Source of the DNA: Arthrobacter cheniae
GTDB lineage: Bacteria > Actinomycetota > Actinomycetes > Actinomycetales > Micrococcaceae
Assembly: GCF_003602275.1 (NCBI RefSeq)
Contig: NZ_QZVT01000006.1
Location: 62,001 to 126,000 of the forward strand
Reading direction: 5' to 3'
DNA length: 64,000 nucleotides
Each line of letters begins with the position of its first letter. Positions within the stretch are counted from its first letter, which is position 1. Below the pieces are notes generated by a model that was given only the letters and a program-made list of their open reading frames with translations, was not told where the DNA came from and searched no databases. A program made the translations under genes and the position numbers. Shown piece after piece: positions 35,401 through 43,780 of the stretch.

Positions 35401-35894
35401 CACGACTGCGCGGTACCGAGCATGACCGAATCACGTTCGACGCCGATGCGCAGGCCGTAGTCCTGCACGATGCCGTTCGCGAAGGAGTGGTAGGTCGAGA
35501 TGGCGGGGTCTAGTCGGTCGAGCGCATCCCCGCCTGCTGTAGCGTCATCACGCGAGAGCGCTGCGTACAGCAGCGCCAGTCGCTGCCGGACGCGCGAGGC
35601 GAGCTCGCCGGCTGCCTTCCGAGTGAAGGTGACGCCGAGGATCTGCTCGGGGCGCACCAGGCCGTTGGCAACGAGCCAGACCACCCTGTCAGCCATGGTT
35701 TTGGTCTTCCCCGATCCGGCACCCGCGATGACGAGCAGGGGCTCCAGCGGGGCCTCGATCACCCGCGCCTGGTCCTCGGTCGGATACTGCACCCGAGCAT
35801 CAGGATCCGAATGCAGGAGATCAGCCAGTTGCCGAGCCGAGTAGCGCGGGACCGTCGTCCCGGCGGCCGCCCCGCGGATTGTCTCCGACACCAC
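32451..35894 (-). CDS. adnB: ATP-dependent DNA helicase-nuclease subunit AdnB
   Basis: 1147 residues. The UvrD-type motor has GAGSGKT (58-64), LLDEFQDTSHAQ (motif II), DPHQSIYGFRGA (motif III) and VHASKGLEWDVVFVPG (motif V). The C-terminal RecB-type nuclease has GRIDAVFRD and DLIDWKTGRPP. With AdnA it forms the actinobacterial end-resection machine for double-strand breaks, in which AdnB is the main motor. GTG 35894 shares its G with the adnA stop (TAGTG). The order adnA-adnB then nudC-uvrD2 matches Mtb, apart from the kinase-like gene in between. Confidence 0.93.
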   Translation of the reverse strand: MVSETIRGAAAGTTVPRYSARQLADLLHSDPDARVQYPTEDQARVIEAPLEPLLVIAGAGSGKTKTMADRVVWLVANGLVRPEQILGVTFTRKAAGELASRVRQRLALLYAALSRDDATAGGDALDRLDPAISTYHSFANGIVQDYGLRIGVERDSVMLGTAQSWQLASSVVEAYDGEWEHFTAAKSTLVKGLLDMAGECAEHLVSPATVRDELRRHIDFVASQPYVAGSSKAAAQKVQELLNKLRTRVTVTELVDRYAAAKLARRQLDFGDLVSLAARIAQDIPEAGQMEREKYRVILLDEFQDTSHAQMVLFSRLFADGRSVTAVGDPHQSIYGFRGASAGQLGTFRTAFPRIAADERTPSGVAHLSVAWRNSTSILEAANTVSERLNVPAPWLRNAPVHQVPRLVARPAAPLGDVTLGRFLTDAPVNPAVPAKNGGPPGPAAPVLSEAEAIAREVLRQRRRSFEKGDDGVPLRPTMAVLCRGRKQFEPIRRELERAGVPVQVVGLGGLLRTPEIVDLLATLRVLGDPDRSDSMLRLLAGARWRLGAADLMALGDWSRQLARTREAMFRRGTTAGEALDDEQSRDAVVAPDLAEAGSLVEAVDYLPPSDWVSSSGRSLSGIARERLDVLRRELRSLRGFVGDDLGSMIGEVERTILLDIEVAAKPGVSIHEARRNLDAFTEAVAGFVSSAERVDLPAFLAWLEAADQEEDGLPVTQLEASRDAVQLLTVHASKGLEWDVVFVPGLNEGSFPSGKDSRWSTGDSSIPWPLRGDAPELPQWDWEQRDQKEWLASEKEFTDEARAHAEREERRLAYVAFTRAKHALVCTSSAWSRGRSRPSGPSSYLTDLAALAESGSPGFTLPHWLVEGDEGDANPANARPERAVWPFDPLGSRRADLEQAARAVLEQATAPTLDVDVDGGRWGREVRLALARQARERERMPLALPSHISASMLVELREDADAVMQQLRRPLPRRPGSAARKGTAFHAWIEEFYGSGGMLDLGEYPGGADAYVDETLGLKDMAAIFEQSEWALREPAAIEAPIETKIGGIVVRGRIDAVFRDSDGGWDLIDWKTGRPPAPDRRAAKAVQLAVYRLAWSRLKEVPLEKVRAAFFYVADNLVVRPHDLSHAAQLEDIIAAAGTSADGHA

Positions 35895-38800
35895 TACTGG
35901 GTCACCTGCTTACCCTCTTCACACAGGGGGCAAACCTCCGGCAGGCGGCAACCGCTTCCTCCGAACCCGGAGCGCCGGGGGTCGTGGATGGTGTCGAACG
36001 TCGCGGCAGACATCAGTGCGGCGGCCTCCTCGATCATGGTCCTCGCCCAGGTATCCCTCGGCTCCACCGGTGGCTGCTCCTGCACGGACACGTTCTTCGA
36101 TGTGGTGCCCAGCTGCACGAGGGAAGCACCTCCGGGAGCCGTGCTTCCCGAGTCAGGGGAAACCGTTCCGGTGTCGTCACCGTCGCCCCCGTCATCCAGC
36201 AGCGCACCCGACGCCACGGCCGTCTGGTAGGCGGCCAGTTGCGGATGGTGGGTGATGTCGGCGACGGCGGGAGCGCTCTTGCCTGTCTTGAGGTCGACGA
36301 CGACGAAACGACCCTCGGCGTCGAGCTCGAGCCGGTCGATCTGGCCACGGAGCCGTGCGATCCTCTGGACACCGTCCAGTTCGACATCGAGATCCACCGA
36401 GAAGTCCACTTCGGTGGCCCGGAGCGTCCGTCCGTCCTTCCTCATCGACAGGACGTAGGCGGCGAGCTTGCGTACCATCCCCTCGGCGCGCCTGAAATCG
36501 GCTCGACCTTCCCATGTGTCCTTGATGCCCAACTGCGGCCAGCGACGTTCGAGTTCGCGGACGTACTCGTTGCCGGTGGCGTCCGGGAGATCCTGCGCGA
36601 TCTGGTGGACGAGGGTACCGAGCGAGCGGGCGAAGTCCGTGGTGCGCTCTCCCCCTGCCGCGGAGACGAACCAGCTGAGGGGTGAAGTCAGTACGGACTC
36701 GACCTTCGAAGGCGACACCGGGATCGGCTGGTCGACGGGAACCACGGGCTCCTCGCTGCTCGGTCCGAGGATGCCCCACCACTGGGCCGGGTGGGCGCCG
36801 GGCACGGGTGGCTCCAACACCGCCATGCGTCCGAGGTGCCGGACGGCCTCCCTCGACAGCGCTGCGCTCGCCCGGGGGTCCTGGGCGAAGGTGCGCAACT
36901 CCGCGACCAGGGCACGGAGGGTGACCGGACGCAGGACCTGGGTGCGCGGCCGCTCGGCGAGGCCACTCGGCAGAGGGTCCACCACATCGAGGAACTGCGA
37001 GGCCTGCTCGTCCTGGGAGGAGACGGCGCAGCAGACCAGTTCCTGCGTGGCCCGCGACACCGCGAGCGAGAAGGTCCGTAGCTCGTCGAAGCGGATGTCC
37101 TGCAGCAGCGACACCGGGTCCCTCGTGCTCCGGAAGGACTCGCCGTGATCGAGCAGGGCCCGCAACTCGCCGGAACCGAGTAGTTCTCCCCTGAGGCGGA
37201 GGTTCGGCCAGACGCCCTCCTGCACGCCGGCGACGATCACCAGGGGCCAGTGCCGCCCTGCCGCACTCGCGGGAGTAAGCACAGACACCGACGCCTGCCG
37301 CTTCGTGCGCTGCGCCAGCGTGTCCATCGGGATGTCCTGGCTGAGGATGTAGTCGAGGAAGAGCTCGGGATCGGCACCGGGCATCTGCTCCACGAAACGC
37401 TCCGCAGTATGGAACAGGGCCATCATGGCGTCCAGATCCCGATCCGCGCGGGTCGAGGACGGGCCTTCGGACAGGGCTGCTGCCGACCAGCGCTGCGCGA
37501 GTCCGGAGGCCGACCAGAGCGCCCACAGGACGGTCTCCGGGTCCCGCGCCGGGTCGGCGACAGCCGCCTTTCCGGCGTCGAGCATACGGTACAGCCGACG
37601 CGCGGGCGCGCCCTCGGTCGGGAGTGCGGCAATCTCGTCCGGCGCGGAGAACAGCGCGGTGAGAAGCTCGTCGCTCGTTCGTCCCCCGCCCCGCTGCAGT
37701 TCCGTACGCCGCAGGATCTGGCGCAGTCGCCGCAGATCGAGGCTGCCGGCGCCGCCGATCCTCGAGGTGAGCAGCGAGATGCAGAGTTCGGTGTCCAGCT
37801 CCGCACGCCCCACCACGACGGCGAAGAGGTCGAGCAGCGGCCGCACCGCCGGCTCCTCACGGATGGCCGTCTCAGCGGCAGGAACATTGACGGCGATACC
37901 CTGCGCCGTGAGGAAACGCTGCACCGCCGACACCTGTGCGCCGTTCCGGACGATCACCGCGATGTCGTCCAGGCTGCGCTCCCCGAACAGGTGGGCCTCG
38001 AGCACCCGCTGCGTGATGAACCGCTGCTCGTGGAATGCGCTGTCGAGCACGTGCGCGGAGACGACCGGTACGTCCGTCGTCGACGGGGGCAGGGATCGGT
38101 AGGCCGTGCTGACTCCGCTCGTCGCGATGCGGGCGGCGACATTGCCCCACGCCTCGGCGAGGCTGCCGGTCAGGGTCAGGGATCCGGGCAGTGTCACGGT
38201 GGTCAGCCCCCCACCGCGGCGGAACAGGGTGGACAGGCGCCCGGCCAGTTCCGGACGGGCACCACGGAAGCCCTGGGCCACCGTGTCGGGACAGGATGTG
38301 ATCACGACGTCGTTGCCCGCCCCGATGAGCCCCAGCAGTGCATGGACGGCGGGATTCGCCTCCTGGTAGTCGTCCACGAGGACGAGCTGAAGGCGTTGGC
38401 GCTCCCGGTCGAGGAAGTCCTGATCCGTCTCGAGGATCTCGCGTGCGGCGGTCAGGATTCCCGCCGGGTCGAATGCTTCGGGCATTCGAAGGTCGAGGAC
38501 GTCACGATACTCGCGGTAGAGGGCAGCCGCCGCCACCCAGTCCGGGCGATCGAAGCGCTGTCCCCAGGCAGCCAGATCCTCCGCCGGCACCCCGTACTCG
38601 CTCACCCGGTCGAAGAGGTCCCGGATCTCCTGCCGGAATCCGCGGGTCGGCAGTGCCAGGGCCAGGCTCGACGGCCAGTCGAGCAACGGGGCGCCGTCGC
38701 GTCCGTGCCCGGAGAGGAGCTCCTTGATGATGAGGTCCTGTTCGGCTCCCGAGAGGAGCCTCGGCGCACGCGTGATGGTGGGGGTGCGACCCTCGGCCCG

Positions 38801-39154
38801 GGCCCGGCGGATGAGGTCGAAGGCGTAGGAGGACCAGGTCCGTGCGGGCGCCGTGCTGATGCTGCGATCCAGTTTCGCCGTCAGTTCGTCCCGGAGCCTG
38901 GTGGCGGCTGCACGGGTGGGTCCCAGGACGAGGAGCCCCTCCGGGTCGAGGGTTCCTGCCTCGATCCGACGGACCGCCAAGTCGGTGAGGAGCGAGGATT
39001 TCCCGCTTCCGGGTGCGCCGAGGACGAGGACCTGACCGGTGATGTCCTGCAGCGAGTGGAGGACGACGTCGTATCCCCTCGCGGGAACGCGGGGAGGGGC
39101 GATCCCGGCGCCGGCGACGGAAGCCGGCGGGACATCGTTGAGAGTGCTCGTCAT
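35894..39154 (-). CDS. adnA: ATP-dependent DNA helicase-nuclease subunit AdnA
   Basis: 1086 residues. Walker A is GAPGSGKS (46-53). Motif II reads LVDDYQEANPAV, with DDYQ instead of DEYQ, which fits the weaker motor role of AdnA. The C-terminal nuclease has LRGQIDRLELD and VVVDLKTGKS. GSGCRLPEVCPLC near the end gives three clustered cysteines of an AddB-like iron-sulfur staple; the fourth must lie upstream and I cannot assign it. ATG 39154 has no clear ribosome site. First gene of the adnAB pair, 57 bases after the alkyltransferase-like gene on the same strand. Confidence 0.92.
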   Translation of the reverse strand: MTSTLNDVPPASVAGAGIAPPRVPARGYDVVLHSLQDITGQVLVLGAPGSGKSSLLTDLAVRRIEAGTLDPEGLLVLGPTRAAATRLRDELTAKLDRSISTAPARTWSSYAFDLIRRARAEGRTPTITRAPRLLSGAEQDLIIKELLSGHGRDGAPLLDWPSSLALALPTRGFRQEIRDLFDRVSEYGVPAEDLAAWGQRFDRPDWVAAAALYREYRDVLDLRMPEAFDPAGILTAAREILETDQDFLDRERQRLQLVLVDDYQEANPAVHALLGLIGAGNDVVITSCPDTVAQGFRGARPELAGRLSTLFRRGGGLTTVTLPGSLTLTGSLAEAWGNVAARIATSGVSTAYRSLPPSTTDVPVVSAHVLDSAFHEQRFITQRVLEAHLFGERSLDDIAVIVRNGAQVSAVQRFLTAQGIAVNVPAAETAIREEPAVRPLLDLFAVVVGRAELDTELCISLLTSRIGGAGSLDLRRLRQILRRTELQRGGGRTSDELLTALFSAPDEIAALPTEGAPARRLYRMLDAGKAAVADPARDPETVLWALWSASGLAQRWSAAALSEGPSSTRADRDLDAMMALFHTAERFVEQMPGADPELFLDYILSQDIPMDTLAQRTKRQASVSVLTPASAAGRHWPLVIVAGVQEGVWPNLRLRGELLGSGELRALLDHGESFRSTRDPVSLLQDIRFDELRTFSLAVSRATQELVCCAVSSQDEQASQFLDVVDPLPSGLAERPRTQVLRPVTLRALVAELRTFAQDPRASAALSREAVRHLGRMAVLEPPVPGAHPAQWWGILGPSSEEPVVPVDQPIPVSPSKVESVLTSPLSWFVSAAGGERTTDFARSLGTLVHQIAQDLPDATGNEYVRELERRWPQLGIKDTWEGRADFRRAEGMVRKLAAYVLSMRKDGRTLRATEVDFSVDLDVELDGVQRIARLRGQIDRLELDAEGRFVVVDLKTGKSAPAVADITHHPQLAAYQTAVASGALLDDGGDGDDTGTVSPDSGSTAPGGASLVQLGTTSKNVSVQEQPPVEPRDTWARTMIEEAAALMSAATFDTIHDPRRSGFGGSGCRLPEVCPLCEEGKQVTQ

Positions 39155-39211
39155 GTATCTAGACCATCACATGCCACGGACAATCAGCGGTACCGCAACA
39201 GGGGTGCCTTG

Positions 39212-39667
39212 CTACGGTCCGGCGCGCCTGAGGGACGCGCCGAGAGCGGCCAGGACGGCATGGTCCGCATCCGACGGCCACCAGCGGGCGGAAGCAAGAT
39301 CCACGCGGAAGTCCTCCGGATCGGTGGTACCCGGCCGGACGGACAGCGGCGTGCACTCGTCGTCGTAGTGGGGCCGCGCGTGCAGCGCCATCCCGCGCGC
39401 GGGATGACCGCCGGCCCGAAGCACCCGCCACCAGGGCACGTCGCGCGAGGCGCGGGACAGGGCCCTGCCCACCTGGCGCGGACCGCCGCATGTGAGCAGC
39501 TCGGCGATGTCCCCGTACGTGAGCACCCGGCCCTCGGGTATCAGCTCCGTGACGTCCAGGACCGCCCGGGCGTAGGCCTCGGAGACGATGCGGGGCGCGG
39601 GTTCCCGTGCCTGTTCGACGTTGTGCTGCCCGAGGGGCTCCCCGCCGCCGACGGGTGGTGTGCGCAT
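39212..39667 (-). CDS. alkyltransferase-like protein (MGMT family, Trp in place of Cys)
   Basis: 151 residues. The AGT fold is shown by LIPEGRVLTYGDIAELL and the helix-turn-helix GGPRQVGRALSR. The active-site PCHRV of O6-alkylguanine transferases is replaced by PWWRV: Trp79 sits where the acceptor Cys would be. Such ATL proteins bind alkylated DNA without repairing it and hand it to nucleotide-excision repair. Mtb Rv3204 is a remembered counterpart next to adnAB. TAGGGT lies 7 bases before ATG 39667. It is divergent from the exonuclease gene. Confidence 0.88.
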   Translation of the reverse strand: MRTPPVGGGEPLGQHNVEQAREPAPRIVSEAYARAVLDVTELIPEGRVLTYGDIAELLTCGGPRQVGRALSRASRDVPWWRVLRAGGHPARGMALHARPHYDDECTPLSVRPGTTDPEDFRVDLASARWWPSDADHAVLAALGASLRRAGP

Positions 39668-39674
39668 GCGTTCA

Positions 39675-39680
39675 ACCCTA
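39675..39680 (-). promoter_or_regulatory. candidate -10 box of the alkyltransferase-like gene
   Basis: On the minus strand TAGGGT ends seven bases before ATG 39667; no ribosome site is seen. Confidence 0.35.
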
Positions 39681-39730
39681 GTCCCGGGCGCTCGGCGGAG
39701 CGGCACCGCCAATTCGTCGGACCCCGCCAG

Positions 39731-39736
39731 TACCGT
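39731..39736 (+). promoter_or_regulatory. candidate -10 box of the exonuclease gene
   Basis: TACCGT ends six bases before ATG 39743, and no ribosome site is seen. Confidence 0.35.
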
Positions 39737-39742
39737 GGTGCC

Positions 39743-40477
39743 ATGACGAGCTGGCACATGGCACCGAGGGCGGCCTTCGACCTCGAGACGACGGGACGCG
39801 ATCCGTTGTCGGCGCGTATCGTCACCGCGACGATCATCCTCGTCGACGGCTCCGGCGCCGTGCTGGAACACCACGAGTGGCTGGCTGATCCGGGCGTCGA
39901 CATCCCGGACGGTGCCGCCGCCATCCACGGCATCACGACGGCGCACGCGCAGGCCCACGGCCTGCCCGCCGCCGACGTCGTCCGGGGAATCTCCGCGGTG
40001 CTCGCGCGCCTGTTCGGCGACGGCGTACCCGTCCTCGCCTACAACGCGCGCTACGACTTCACGGTCCTCGCACAGGAGGGGCACCGCCACGGGGTGGAGA
40101 CGCCCCGGCCCTCGCCCGTGATCGACCCGTTCATCATGGACAAGCAGGCGGACCGGTACCGGCGGGGCAAACGCACGCTGACGGCCGTCTGCGAGCACTA
40201 CGGGGTGCCCTTCGAGAACGCGCACACCTCCGCCGCGGATGTCCTCGCTACCCTGCAGGTGGGCCGGATCCTCGCCGAGCACTACGCCTTCCTCCAGCGG
40301 CCGGCAGCCGACCTTCACGCAGCCCTGATCGTCTGGGCGGACCGCCAGGCGGCGAACTTCGAGGAGTACCTCCGCAGGACGGACCCTGACGCCATCATCG
40401 AGCGGGCGTGGCCGATCTTCGGAGAAGCATCGGATGCGACCGGAGAGGTCCTGGTGCCGGTCGGCTCCGCCGCCTGA
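39743..40477 (+). CDS. DEDDh 3'-5' exonuclease (DNA polymerase III epsilon-like)
   Basis: 244 residues. Exo I is AAFDLETTGRDPL (Asp13, Glu15), Exo II is LAYNARYDFTVL, and Exo III is ENAHTSAADVLAT with the DEDDh histidine and last Asp. GRILAEHYAFL and a C-terminal helix end the fold. It is a stand-alone proofreading-type exonuclease, common in actinobacteria, for DNA or RNA ends. It is divergent from the ATL gene and converges on hemL, and the repair genes around it fit a role in DNA repair. Confidence 0.88.
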   Translation: MTSWHMAPRAAFDLETTGRDPLSARIVTATIILVDGSGAVLEHHEWLADPGVDIPDGAAAIHGITTAHAQAHGLPAADVVRGISAVLARLFGDGVPVLAYNARYDFTVLAQEGHRHGVETPRPSPVIDPFIMDKQADRYRRGKRTLTAVCEHYGVPFENAHTSAADVLATLQVGRILAEHYAFLQRPAADLHAALIVWADRQAANFEEYLRRTDPDAIIERAWPIFGEASDATGEVLVPVGSAA

Positions 40478-40559
40478 ACGGCGACGGCTCCCCCGTAGCC
40501 CGGTATGCCTTATGCGCCAAGGAATCGTCGGACCGGCCTACTTCTCGTGCCGCGACGCC

Positions 40560-41909
40560 TCAGGCGAGCGGCACGGCGGCTGCAGCTGCCCTGGCCGCGG
40601 CGGGCAGTGCCGCGTGGATGCGCTCCATGGCGGCGTCGTCGTGCGCCGCTGAGAGGAACCAGGCCTCGTACACCGAGGGCGGGAGGTAGACGCCCGAGTC
40701 GAGCATGGAGTGGAAGAACGGACCGTAGCGGAAGGCTTCCTGGCCCTGCGCGTCGGCGTAGTTCCACACCCCGTGATCGGCGGTCCCGAAGGCCACGCTG
40801 AAGAGGTTCCCCGCCCGCTGGATGGAGTGATCGACCCCTGCCCTCGAGAGTTCCACGGACAGGGCTTCGCTCAGCTCCAGCGAACGCGCGTCGACATGAC
40901 GGTAGACGTCGTCGGTGGCGGCGGTCAGGGTCGCGACGCCCGCGGCCATGGCGATGGGGTTGCCGGAGAGCGTGCCGGCCTGGTAGACCGGCCCGATCGG
41001 TGCGAGGTAGTTCATTACATCAGCCCGTCCGCCGAGGGCAGCCGCGGGGATTCCGCCGCCGATGACCTTGCCGAAGGTCAGGAGGTCCGGCGTCCATGGA
41101 TGCTCGGCGTCATCGGCCCCGCCCGTCAGTTTCCAGAATCCGCCCGCGTGGGTGCGGAAGCCCGTCATGACCTCATCCACGATGAACAGCGCGCCGTGCT
41201 CCGAGGTGATGCGGCTCAGGAAGGCGTTGAAGCCGGGTGCGGGCGTCACGACGCCCATGTTGGCCGGTGCCGCCTCGGTGATGACGGCCGCGATGTGCTC
41301 GCCGTGCGTGCGGAACGCCTCCTCGACGGCCTCGACGTCGTTGTAGGGCAGGACGAGGGTCTCGGCGGTCGTCGCCTCCGTGACTCCTGCCGATCCGGGC
41401 AGCGCGAGGGTCGCGACGCCGGACCCGGCGGACGCGAGGAGGCTGTCCACGTGGCCGTGATAGCACCCGGCGAACTTGATGATGAGGTTGCGCGAGGTGA
41501 ACCCGCGGGCGAGCCGGACCGCGGTCATGGTCGCCTCGGTCCCGGTGGAGACCATGCGCAGGAGCTCGACGGCGGGCACGCGCTCCTTCACGAGCTGCGC
41601 CAGGTCGGCCTCGGCCGGTGTGGAGGCGCCGAAGGTCAGCCCGTGGTCGACGGCGCGATGCACCGCAGCAATGACGTCGGGGTGGGAGTGGCCGAGCAAC
41701 GCCGGGCCCCACGAGCAGACGAGGTCCACGTACTCCTTGCCGTCGGCGTCGGTGACGTAGGCGCCGTGGGCATCGACGAGGAAGCGCGGCGTCCCGCCGA
41801 CCGATCCGAAGGCGCGGACCGGCGAGTTGACGCCGCCGGGCATGAGGGCACGGGCGCGCTCGTACAGGGTGTCGGACATCGGCGCCGAGGTCGTCGAAGG
41901 GTTCGTCAT
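40560..41909 (-). CDS. hemL: glutamate-1-semialdehyde 2,1-aminomutase
   Basis: 449 residues, class III aminotransferase fold. [18 protein letters not shown] holds the PLP lysine, [10 protein letters not shown] the cofactor Asp, and [12 protein letters not shown] and [13 protein letters not shown] the substrate gate and Gly-rich segments. It turns glutamate-1-semialdehyde into 5-aminolevulinate. AAGGA precedes ATG 41909. It is the last gene of the minus-strand heme operon, 10 bases after hemB. Confidence 0.95.
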   Translation of the reverse strand: MTNPSTTSAPMSDTLYERARALMPGGVNSPVRAFGSVGGTPRFLVDAHGAYVTDADGKEYVDLVCSWGPALLGHSHPDVIAAVHRAVDHGLTFGASTPAEADLAQLVKERVPAVELLRMVSTGTEATMTAVRLARGFTSRNLIIKFAGCYHGHVDSLLASAGSGVATLALPGSAGVTEATTAETLVLPYNDVEAVEEAFRTHGEHIAAVITEAAPANMGVVTPAPGFNAFLSRITSEHGALFIVDEVMTGFRTHAGGFWKLTGGADDAEHPWTPDLLTFGKVIGGGIPAAALGGRADVMNYLAPIGPVYQAGTLSGNPIAMAAGVATLTAATDDVYRHVDARSLELSEALSVELSRAGVDHSIQRAGNLFSVAFGTADHGVWNYADAQGQEAFRYGPFFHSMLDSGVYLPPSVYEAWFLSAAHDDAAMERIHAALPAAARAAAAAVPLA

Positions 41910-41919
41910 GATGCGGTCC

Positions 41920-42906
41920 TTAGCTGTGGTGTTCGTCGAGCCAGAGCGCCAGCTCCGAGGCCCAGTAGGTGAGGATCATCTGCGCACCGGCGCGCTTGAT
42001 GCCGAGGACGGACTCCTCGATGGCACGTCGGCGGTCGATCCAGCCGTTCGCAGCAGCGGCCTCGATCATCGCGTACTCCCCGGAGATCTGGTAGGCGGCA
42101 ACCGGCACCGGTGACATGGCCGCGACGTCGGCGAGGACATCGAGATAGCTCATGGCGGGTTTGACCATCACCATGTCGGCGCCCTCCTCGATGTCGAGCT
42201 CCACCTCGAGGAGCGCCTCCCGGCGGTTCGCCGCGTCCATCTGGTAGGTCCTGCGGTCGCCGACGAGCTGTGAGTCGACGGCCTCGCGGAACGGGCCGTA
42301 GAACGCGGAGGCGTACTTGGCGGCGTACGCGAGGACCACGGTGTCCTGGTAGCCCTCCTCGTCCAGGGCCTGGCGGATGACGGCGACCTGGCCGTCCATC
42401 ATGCCGGAGGGGCCGAGGACATGGGAACCGGCCTTGGCCTGCTCCACGGCCATCCGGGCGTACAGGGCCAGCGTGCCGTCGTTGTCGACAGAGCCGTCGT
42501 CGGCGAGCACCCCGCAGTGGCCGTGGTCGGTGAATTCGTCGAGGCAGACGTCACTCATCACGACGAGCGAGTCCCCGACCTCGGAGCGGACAGCCGCAAT
42601 CGCCCTGTTGAGGACGCCGTCGGGGTCGATCCCCGCGCTGCCCGTCGCATCGCGGTGCTCGGGGATGCCGAAGAGCATGATGCCGCCGACGCCGCGCTCC
42701 ACGGCTTCCGCCGCTGCGCGCTTCAGGGAGTCCGTGGTGTGCTGCACGACGCCGGGCATGGAGAGGATGGGCGACGGCTCGGTGAGCCCCTCGCGGATGA
42801 ACGCCGGCAGGATCAGTTCGGACGGGTGGACGCGGTACTCGGCCACCATGCGCCGCAGCGCGGGTGTCGAGCGCAGCCGTCGCGGGCGGTGCTGGGGGAA
42901 ACTCAT
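41920..42906 (-). CDS. hemB: porphobilinogen synthase (ALA dehydratase)
   Basis: 328 residues. The two active-site lysines are in [13 protein letters not shown] and [13 protein letters not shown]. The metal loop reads [13 protein letters not shown]: Cys121, Asp123 and Cys131 stand where E. coli has Cys120, Cys122 and Cys130, so one zinc ligand is an Asp. This is neither the full zinc type nor the usual magnesium type (ALDPY). It condenses two aminolevulinates to porphobilinogen. The ATG overlaps the hemD stop as ATGA. Confidence 0.95.
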   Translation of the reverse strand: MSFPQHRPRRLRSTPALRRMVAEYRVHPSELILPAFIREGLTEPSPILSMPGVVQHTTDSLKRAAAEAVERGVGGIMLFGIPEHRDATGSAGIDPDGVLNRAIAAVRSEVGDSLVVMSDVCLDEFTDHGHCGVLADDGSVDNDGTLALYARMAVEQAKAGSHVLGPSGMMDGQVAVIRQALDEEGYQDTVVLAYAAKYASAFYGPFREAVDSQLVGDRRTYQMDAANRREALLEVELDIEEGADMVMVKPAMSYLDVLADVAAMSPVPVAAYQISGEYAMIEAAAANGWIDRRRAIEESVLGIKRAGAQMILTYWASELALWLDEHHS

Positions 42907-43775
42907 GACTTCTCTCCGTTGTCTGGTGCGGGCGCGAGGGTTTTCCCGTCGCTGCGGAAGGCCTCTTCGACGGCCGCTGCGATGCCCTGCGGTGTCGGAT
43001 CCGTGGCTGTCGCTCCCGGTCCCCAGCCCTGCGTCCGCAGGGCCGCTGCCGTGGTTCGGCCGATGGCGACGGGATGGAAGGCCAGGGGCCCGTCGGCCAG
43101 CCTTTCACGAAACTGGAGGACCGCGCTCGGCGCCGTGAAGACGACGGCGGGCTGGACACCGGAGGACGCGAGCGCGACGACGCCGTCCGGCGCCAGCAGC
43201 GGTGGCGGCGTTCCCTGCTCGACGACGCCGGGCACACGCCGGGCAGGGTCCGCCGGGTACGGGACGGTGCGGTAGACCTCGATCCGGCGCACCGACCAGC
43301 CGAGGCCGGTCAGACCGGCCCGGAGGTCGTCGGGCGCGAGATCGGCCTGGGGCAGGAGGACCCCGCCGTTCCCGCGCTCGAAGGCCCGGAGCAGGCCCAG
43401 GGAGGACGCGTCCTCCGGAACAAGGTCGACGGTGATGCCGGCGTCGGTGAGCAGGCGGGCCGTGGCCGAGCCGACGGCGGCCACCCTGGCCCCACCGGTC
43501 GCGACGGCACCGGCGAGCGTGCCCCCTCCCGAGCGGGTGAGCAGCTCCAGGGCGTTGACTGCATTGCCGCTCGTCACCACGAGCCAGCGGTACTCCCCGC
43601 GACCGAGGGCCAGAAGCTCACGGGAGGCGGCTCCGACGTCGACCGGCAGTTCGGCGTCCGTGAGGGGCAGCGCGTACACGGTCATGCCCATCGACGTCAG
43701 TTCCGCGGCGATCCGCACCGACCGCGAGGGATGCCGGAGGACGATCACCACCCGGGACGCCCGATCATCCGCCAC
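42903..43775 (-). CDS. hemD: uroporphyrinogen-III synthase
   Basis: 290 residues, with the low sequence conservation typical of HemD. Two alpha/beta lobes are suggested by [16 protein letters not shown] and [13 protein letters not shown] in one part, and by [12 protein letters not shown] and [16 protein letters not shown] in the other. These TS-N and IGxxTA motifs are the family signature. It closes hydroxymethylbilane with ring-D inversion. The chosen GTG 43775 begins 5 bases after the hemC stop codon. The upstream frame is open but antisense to nothing real and lacks coding bias. The stop overlaps hemB. Confidence 0.9.
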   Translation of the reverse strand: MADDRASRVVIVLRHPSRSVRIAAELTSMGMTVYALPLTDAELPVDVGAASRELLALGRGEYRWLVVTSGNAVNALELLTRSGGGTLAGAVATGGARVAAVGSATARLLTDAGITVDLVPEDASSLGLLRAFERGNGGVLLPQADLAPDDLRAGLTGLGWSVRRIEVYRTVPYPADPARRVPGVVEQGTPPPLLAPDGVVALASSGVQPAVVFTAPSAVLQFRERLADGPLAFHPVAIGRTTAAALRTQGWGPGATATDPTPQGIAAAVEEAFRSDGKTLAPAPDNGEKS

Positions 43776-43780
43776 GAGGG

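Noticed and set aside
37250-40477. 1075-codon open frame on the plus strand
   Set aside because: Only its end (39743-40477) is a real gene. The rest is antisense to adnA and gives Arg/Gly/His-rich sequence, the usual shadow of a high-GC gene.
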